From: Haliscomenobacter sp038240665
GTDB taxonomy: Bacteria > Bacteroidota > Bacteroidia > Chitinophagales > Saprospiraceae
DNA length: 64,000 nucleotides
Assembly (NCBI GenBank): GCA_038240665.1
Contig: JBBRGN010000001.1
Span: forward strand, 1 to 64,000
Direction of reading: 5' to 3'
Position 1 is the first letter of the stretch. Each line of letters starts with the position of its first letter. The notes beneath the pieces were generated by a model that had not been told where the DNA came from, ran no database searches, and was given only the letters and a program-made list of their open reading frames with translations. The position numbers were made by a program, and so were the translations under genes. Shown piece after piece: positions 60,722-64,000 of the stretch.

Positions 60722-61718
60722 TAAACCTCGAACCCGTGCATCGTTATTAAAATGGCGTGCGCTGTGGCAACCATCAATGTACCATGGCTGGGGCATAACC
60801 AAAAGCTATTTTGAAGGCTGGTACTTCAAAATAGTAGATCCTGCTGAAAAATATGTTTTTGCCATTATTCCGGGCATTAGTTATGATGAGGCGGGCAATA
60901 GTCATGCCTTTATTCAGGTACTGGATGGAAAAAAGTGCCAAGCAACTTACCTTACGTTCTCTACCGACTCATTCCAACCTAAAGAGGATAAATTTGCTTT
61001 GCAACTAGGGGATAATTTTTTTTCCGCTGACAAGCTGGTTTTAAATTTGCCCGAATTAAAGGGTACGCTGCATTTGACCGGCTTGCATCCTTGGCCAAAA
61101 ATGCTGGGCGCACCAGGCGTTATGGGTTGGTTCAGTTTTATCCCATTCATGGAGTGCTACCACGGCGTGGTGAGCGTTCATCATACCTTACAAGGCACGC
61201 TTGAAGCTGGTGGCGAGCCCATTGATTTCAACGGCGGGGTTGGTTATACGGAGAAAGATTGGGGAACTTCGTTTCCCAGTTCCTGGATCTGGACGCAAAC
61301 CAATCATTTTTCCGAAAGTGAACCCATTTCTTTGATGGCCTCCGTAGCACGTATTCCTTGGTTGGGCAGGCATTTTATAGGCTATATTGTGGGTTTTCAA
61401 TGGCAAGGACGATTGTTTCGTTTTGCCACCTATACCGGCGCCAGCATGATAGCCGCTTTAGAAGATCGACAAGTGACCTTGATGTTTAAAGATCGCCGTT
61501 ATCGATTGGAGATCATAGCAACACCTGGGCTTGGTGCCGATTTGCGCTCGCCCATCAGCGGCCAAATGACTGGAAAAGTTAATGAAAGCATGCAGGCAAG
61601 CCTTGAGGTTAAGCTTTTTGACCGCGACCAATTGCTTTTTTCGGGAATTGGAAAAAATGCCGGATTAGAATTAGCGGGGTCAGTGGAAGAATTACTGACC
61701 AATAAATGGCGGCGCTAA
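60711..61718 (+). CDS. Tocopherol-cyclase-like family protein
   Basis: 335-residue protein of the tocopherol cyclase-like family (PF14249). Matching phrases are MYHGWGITKSYFEGWYFKI (about residues 23-41), VFAIIPGISYD (about 47), MECYHGVVSVHHTLQG (about 145-160) and GYTEKDWGTSFPSSWIWTQ (about 180-198). Plants use such enzymes for vitamin E; bacterial members have no established substrate and this organism is not expected to make tocopherol. It starts inside the end of prfA, so it is translationally coupled to a release factor. No signal peptide is visible. Confidence 0.85.
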   Translation: MTNDKPRTRASLLKWRALWQPSMYHGWGITKSYFEGWYFKIVDPAEKYVFAIIPGISYDEAGNSHAFIQVLDGKKCQATYLTFSTDSFQPKEDKFALQLGDNFFSADKLVLNLPELKGTLHLTGLHPWPKMLGAPGVMGWFSFIPFMECYHGVVSVHHTLQGTLEAGGEPIDFNGGVGYTEKDWGTSFPSSWIWTQTNHFSESEPISLMASVARIPWLGRHFIGYIVGFQWQGRLFRFATYTGASMIAALEDRQVTLMFKDRRYRLEIIATPGLGADLRSPISGQMTGKVNESMQASLEVKLFDRDQLLFSGIGKNAGLELAGSVEELLTNKWRR

Positions 61719-61842
61719 CTGTTTTTGACCTGGTGAGCCTGGGAATTAAATTTTTTCCTAGCGCGTTGAATATATAATAACTTGTGAGTAATGAAGCAAT
61801 ATAAATTTCCATTGCTTAGATTTACCAAAAAAATAAAATACC

Positions 61843-62424
61843 GTGGGTAGCATTCAATTCAAAATTCAGCTGGAAGGCATTACGCCACCCATCTGGCGCA
61901 CTTTTCAAGTTGACGCGTCTGAACCTTTTTTCGATTTACACGAAATCATTCAGATTGTAATGGGTTGGGAAAATGCCCATCTTTTTGAGTTTCACATCAA
62001 CGACCGCAAAATAGGGTTGCTTCCTGATGACGAACAGATGTGGGAAAACCATGAAAAGGTAGAGGATAGCGAAGCAGTCGCCATTGCTGATACTGGCATC
62101 AAATTGGGCGATACCTTCACTTACATCTACGATTTTGGTGATAGCTGGGAACATACCTTAACGGTTGAAAAAATACTGGACGAAGAAACGCCATTGCCGC
62201 TTTGCTTGAATGGCAAACGTTGTTGCCCGCCGGAAGACTGCGGAGGTGTACCTGGATACCTTGATTTCCTCGAAGCCATCAAAGATCCCAAACACCCCGA
62301 TCATGCCGAGATCATCGATTGGATCGACGAATTTGATGCAGAAGAGTTTGATTTACAAGAAACTAACGAGATTTTAAGCGAGTTCAACGACTGGCGTCAA
62401 GATCTTTTTAACGAAGAAGAATAG
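61843..62424 (+). CDS. Plasmid pRiA4b ORF-3-like protein
   Basis: 193-residue acidic protein of the pRiA4b ORF-3 family (PF07929), first noted on plasmids and transposons but common on chromosomes; its biochemical role is unknown. Characteristic phrases are IQLEGITPPIWRTFQV (about residues 7-22), MGWENAHLFEFHI (about 40-52), YIYDFGDSWEHTL (about 93-105) and CCPPEDCGGVPGYLDFLEAI (about 126-145). The start is GTG at 61843, the first in-frame start giving the family N-terminus. Confidence 0.88.
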   Translation: MGSIQFKIQLEGITPPIWRTFQVDASEPFFDLHEIIQIVMGWENAHLFEFHINDRKIGLLPDDEQMWENHEKVEDSEAVAIADTGIKLGDTFTYIYDFGDSWEHTLTVEKILDEETPLPLCLNGKRCCPPEDCGGVPGYLDFLEAIKDPKHPDHAEIIDWIDEFDAEEFDLQETNEILSEFNDWRQDLFNEEE

Positions 62425-62494
62425 AAATTTTACAACGATTGGAATAAATGGCATCCTTTTTGGTACAGTGCTATTGTATTTTAATCCGTTGACA

Positions 62495-62602
62495 ATGAAG
62501 GAAAGCGTTCTAACAAAAAAGACCGCCAACGTACACAAAGATGTCCGTTTCTGGCTGGCCGTTTTGTCGCTTTTGGCTTTAGCTTGGGTTATCGGGCACT
62601 AA
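62495..62602 (+). CDS. Small single-span membrane peptide candidate (35 aa)
   Basis: Open frame of 35 codons from ATG 62495 to TAA 62600-62602. The first 18 residues are hydrophilic and positively charged (MKESVLTKKTANVHKDVR), followed by a hydrophobic stretch FWLAVLSLLALAWVIGH, a plausible inner-membrane anchor. It lies 70 bases after the pRiA4b-like gene on the same strand. No homologue is recognised. Topology and codon use look gene-like, but such a short frame could be chance. Confidence 0.4.
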   Translation: MKESVLTKKTANVHKDVRFWLAVLSLLALAWVIGH

Positions 62603-62629
62603 AGACCAGAAAGGCTTAACGAGAGGCTT

Positions 62630-62737
62630 AAGCGTGCAAATTTAATTGGAAATAACTTTCGCATCTTTTTATGATCGTCAACAGCAGCTCCTTATCAAGA
62701 TGCAAGGATCTTTTAAAGCCAATTAAATTTGCCGCTT
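62630..62737. repeat. 108-base region with long-range inverted arms
   Basis: aagcgtgcaaatttaattgg (62630-62649) is the inverse of ccaattaaatttgccgctt (62719-62737) apart from one bulged base. A shorter internal pair gcatctt / aagatgc (62661-62667, 62696-62702) could stack inside. It lies in an intergenic region (62603-62907) that otherwise contains only the repeat at 62813. It may be a foldback element, a processed RNA or a terminator-like structure. Confidence 0.5.
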
Positions 62738-62812
62738 GCAGTCCTATTTTACACTAACCTTTTATTCCTTCATTGAGAAAAAAAATCCAGGTGCTGGTGT
62801 TTCTAGCACAGA

Positions 62813-62878
62813 AATGATTCAACAAAATAAGGCACCAAATTTTGTACGTCTCTTTTACTGCCTTATTATCGACTCATT
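62813..62878. repeat. Dispersed inverted-end repeat, copy 3
   Basis: 66 bases from aatgattcaacaaaataag to cttattatcgactcatt. It shares both ends with the copy at 39215-39277 and shares gtctcttttactgcc-type sequence with both others. The nadC stop codon lies 30 bases further on. Confidence 0.65.
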
Positions 62879-62907
62879 TCTTTTGCAAAAAAAAACTAAA
62901 CCACAAG

Positions 62908-63762
62908 TTATTTGATGATTTTCAAGCTCAGGTCTATACTTTGAGCGGAATGAGTAAGAGCACCCACAGAGATGTAGTCAACTCCGGTAAGGGCAAAATC
63001 GCGTAGCGTATCCAAGTTAATCCCTCCTGAGGCTTCCGTCTGATACCGTTTATTGACAATGGCCACAGCTTCCTTCAGGCGTTCAGGGGTAAAATTATCA
63101 AACATGATCCGGGTAACCTTCCCGGTATCTAACACTTGCTGCATTTCCTCCAAGTTACGTACTTCCACCGTTACGTTCAAATGCATGCCTTTGGCCAGCT
63201 GGTATTCTGCTACCCGATTGATGGCCTGAGGAATACCCCCACAAGCATCGTTGTGGTTGTCTTTCATCATAAACCAATCATACAAGCCATCTCGGTAGTT
63301 TTGACATCCGCCAATGCGGACAGCCCATTTCTCCAAGAAACGCAACAAGGGAGTTGTTTTACGGGTATCCAGGATGGTTACCGGTAAGTCTGCTACTTTT
63401 TCCGCGTACTTCCGGCTCAGGGTCGCTATGCCACTCATGCGCTGCATGGTATTCAGCACCAAACGCTCGGCTTTGAGCAAGGCTTGGGTATTGCATTCTA
63501 CCATAAAAGCTACTTGTCCGAAGGCAATAACAGCGCCATCTTCTAGCATTGGATCAAAGACATGATCTGGATCTACCTTATCAAAAATTCTTTTTGCTAC
63601 GCCCATCCCCGCCAGAACGCCTTCATCTTTTATCAACAATCGCGCTTTCGCGCGCGCCAAAGGTGGAATACAAGCCAGCGAAGTATGATCACCTGTTTGC
63701 ACATCTTCATACAACGCGCGATCGATAAAATCATCGAGTAAAAGAGGAATATTTGCTTGCAT
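62908..63762 (-). CDS. nadC: Nicotinate-nucleotide diphosphorylase (carboxylating)
   Basis: Quinolinate phosphoribosyltransferase of de novo NAD synthesis. The 284-residue protein has the family phrases EDVQTGDHTSLA (about residues 19-30), LNTMQRMSGIATLSRKY (about 102-118), ILDTRKTTPLLRFLEKWAVRIGG (about 130-152), and FDNFTPE and EASGGINLDTL near 220-255. All catalytic regions are present. No NadA or NadB lies nearby in the window. It ends about 30 bases from the repeat at 62813. Confidence 0.96.
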   Translation of the reverse strand: MQANIPLLLDDFIDRALYEDVQTGDHTSLACIPPLARAKARLLIKDEGVLAGMGVAKRIFDKVDPDHVFDPMLEDGAVIAFGQVAFMVECNTQALLKAERLVLNTMQRMSGIATLSRKYAEKVADLPVTILDTRKTTPLLRFLEKWAVRIGGCQNYRDGLYDWFMMKDNHNDACGGIPQAINRVAEYQLAKGMHLNVTVEVRNLEEMQQVLDTGKVTRIMFDNFTPERLKEAVAIVNKRYQTEASGGINLDTLRDFALTGVDYISVGALTHSAQSIDLSLKIIK

Positions 63763-63877
63763 TGCGCGAACGCTTTTTTGTATAAAACAGAAGTTCTTCC
63801 TTCAAAAGGCAGAATACGTTTTATATGCTTAATTAATGAAATAGGATCAACTGGTCTTTAGGTGCAACAAGCAAACG

Positions 63878-64000
63878 CTAGAACAATAAGCCTAACTTAA
63901 AATTGATGGCGCTAACAATTCCTCTTGATTTGTCCTGCTTGTAAGCACCAGAGGAATCAATAACCGTTCCTTTGTCGCCAGTAACATCCACCACTCCTAT
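63878..64000 (-). CDS. C-terminal end of an outer-membrane beta-barrel protein (partial)
   Basis: The minus strand is open from the window edge to a TAG at 63878-63880, coding 40 residues that end SRGIVSAINFKLGLLF. Alternating hydrophobic residues and a final Phe are the usual C-terminal strand signature of outer-membrane barrels recognised by the BAM machinery. The start lies outside the window. The family cannot be named from this piece. Confidence 0.6.
   Translation of the reverse strand: MGVVDVTGDKGTVIDSSGAYKQDKSRGIVSAINFKLGLLF

Noticed and set aside
1..64000. tRNA or rRNA genes
   Set aside because: No cloverleaf-like or rRNA-like segments were noticed in the intergenic regions; a covariance-model search would be needed to be certain.

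Overview
The window is a chromosomal segment of a Bacteroidota bacterium, most likely from the Saprospirales (Haliscomenobacter/Lewinella-like). The evidence is a fused MurF-alanine racemase, a fused GH3 glucosidase/serine hydrolase, a secreted subtilase with a type IX secretion C-terminal sorting domain, a run of periplasmic parvulin-type foldases, a DUF4230 protein, few Shine-Dalgarno-like sites and several TAnnTTTG-type -7 promoter boxes. The taxonomic call is an inference from gene content. No rRNA, tRNA or CRISPR array was seen.

Bases 1-17061 form a surface-polysaccharide cluster on the + strand: an asparagine-synthetase-like amidotransferase, a Wzy-like membrane polymerase, a NodU/CmcH carbamoyltransferase, a family 2 glycosyltransferase, Gmd and Fcl (GDP-L-fucose), WecB (UDP-ManNAc) and ManC (GDP-mannose). 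Together they imply a fucose- and ManNAc-containing, probably carbamoylated and amidated glycan. The cluster is interrupted by a single-tyrosine (Y1) transposase flanked by its likely repeats (2045-2950), by a nested palindrome (7069-7184), by an AAA-ATPase/PD-(D/E)XK protein and by a large secreted beta-propeller protein.

Bases 17062-41319 are mostly chromosomal housekeeping and envelope genes: a secreted beta-rich protein, DUF4230, a rhodanese, a POT peptide transporter, a three-gene parvulin/SurA-like operon, MurF-Alr and PurD, an MsbA-like ABC exporter, an AlkA-like DNA glycosylase, a subtilase, TrhO, an MFS transporter, a fasciclin lipoprotein, RNase HII, a small exported beta domain and a SPOR-like envelope protein.

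Bases 41476-43080 hold the most interesting accessory locus: an AAA ATPase and an RloB-family partner laid out like an AbiL/RloAB phage-defence pair. The pair is decayed: the ATPase has lost its Walker A region and is frameshifted, and rloB carries a one-base frameshift.

Bases 43172-64000 carry a GH3/beta-lactamase fusion, three tandem exported amidohydrolase paralogues of which only the middle one keeps metal ligands, a YwqG-like protein, an MMPL/RND exporter, RsmA, a PdxA with an unusual acidic tail, LspA, two cysteine-free ArsR-type regulators, TsaB, release factor 1 overlapping a tocopherol-cyclase-like gene, a pRiA4b ORF-3-like protein, a 35-residue membrane peptide candidate, NadC and the end of an outer-membrane protein gene. 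A degenerate 63-70 base repeat with inverted ends occurs three times (17062, 39215, 62813) in intergenic DNA and touches start or stop codons at two of these sites.
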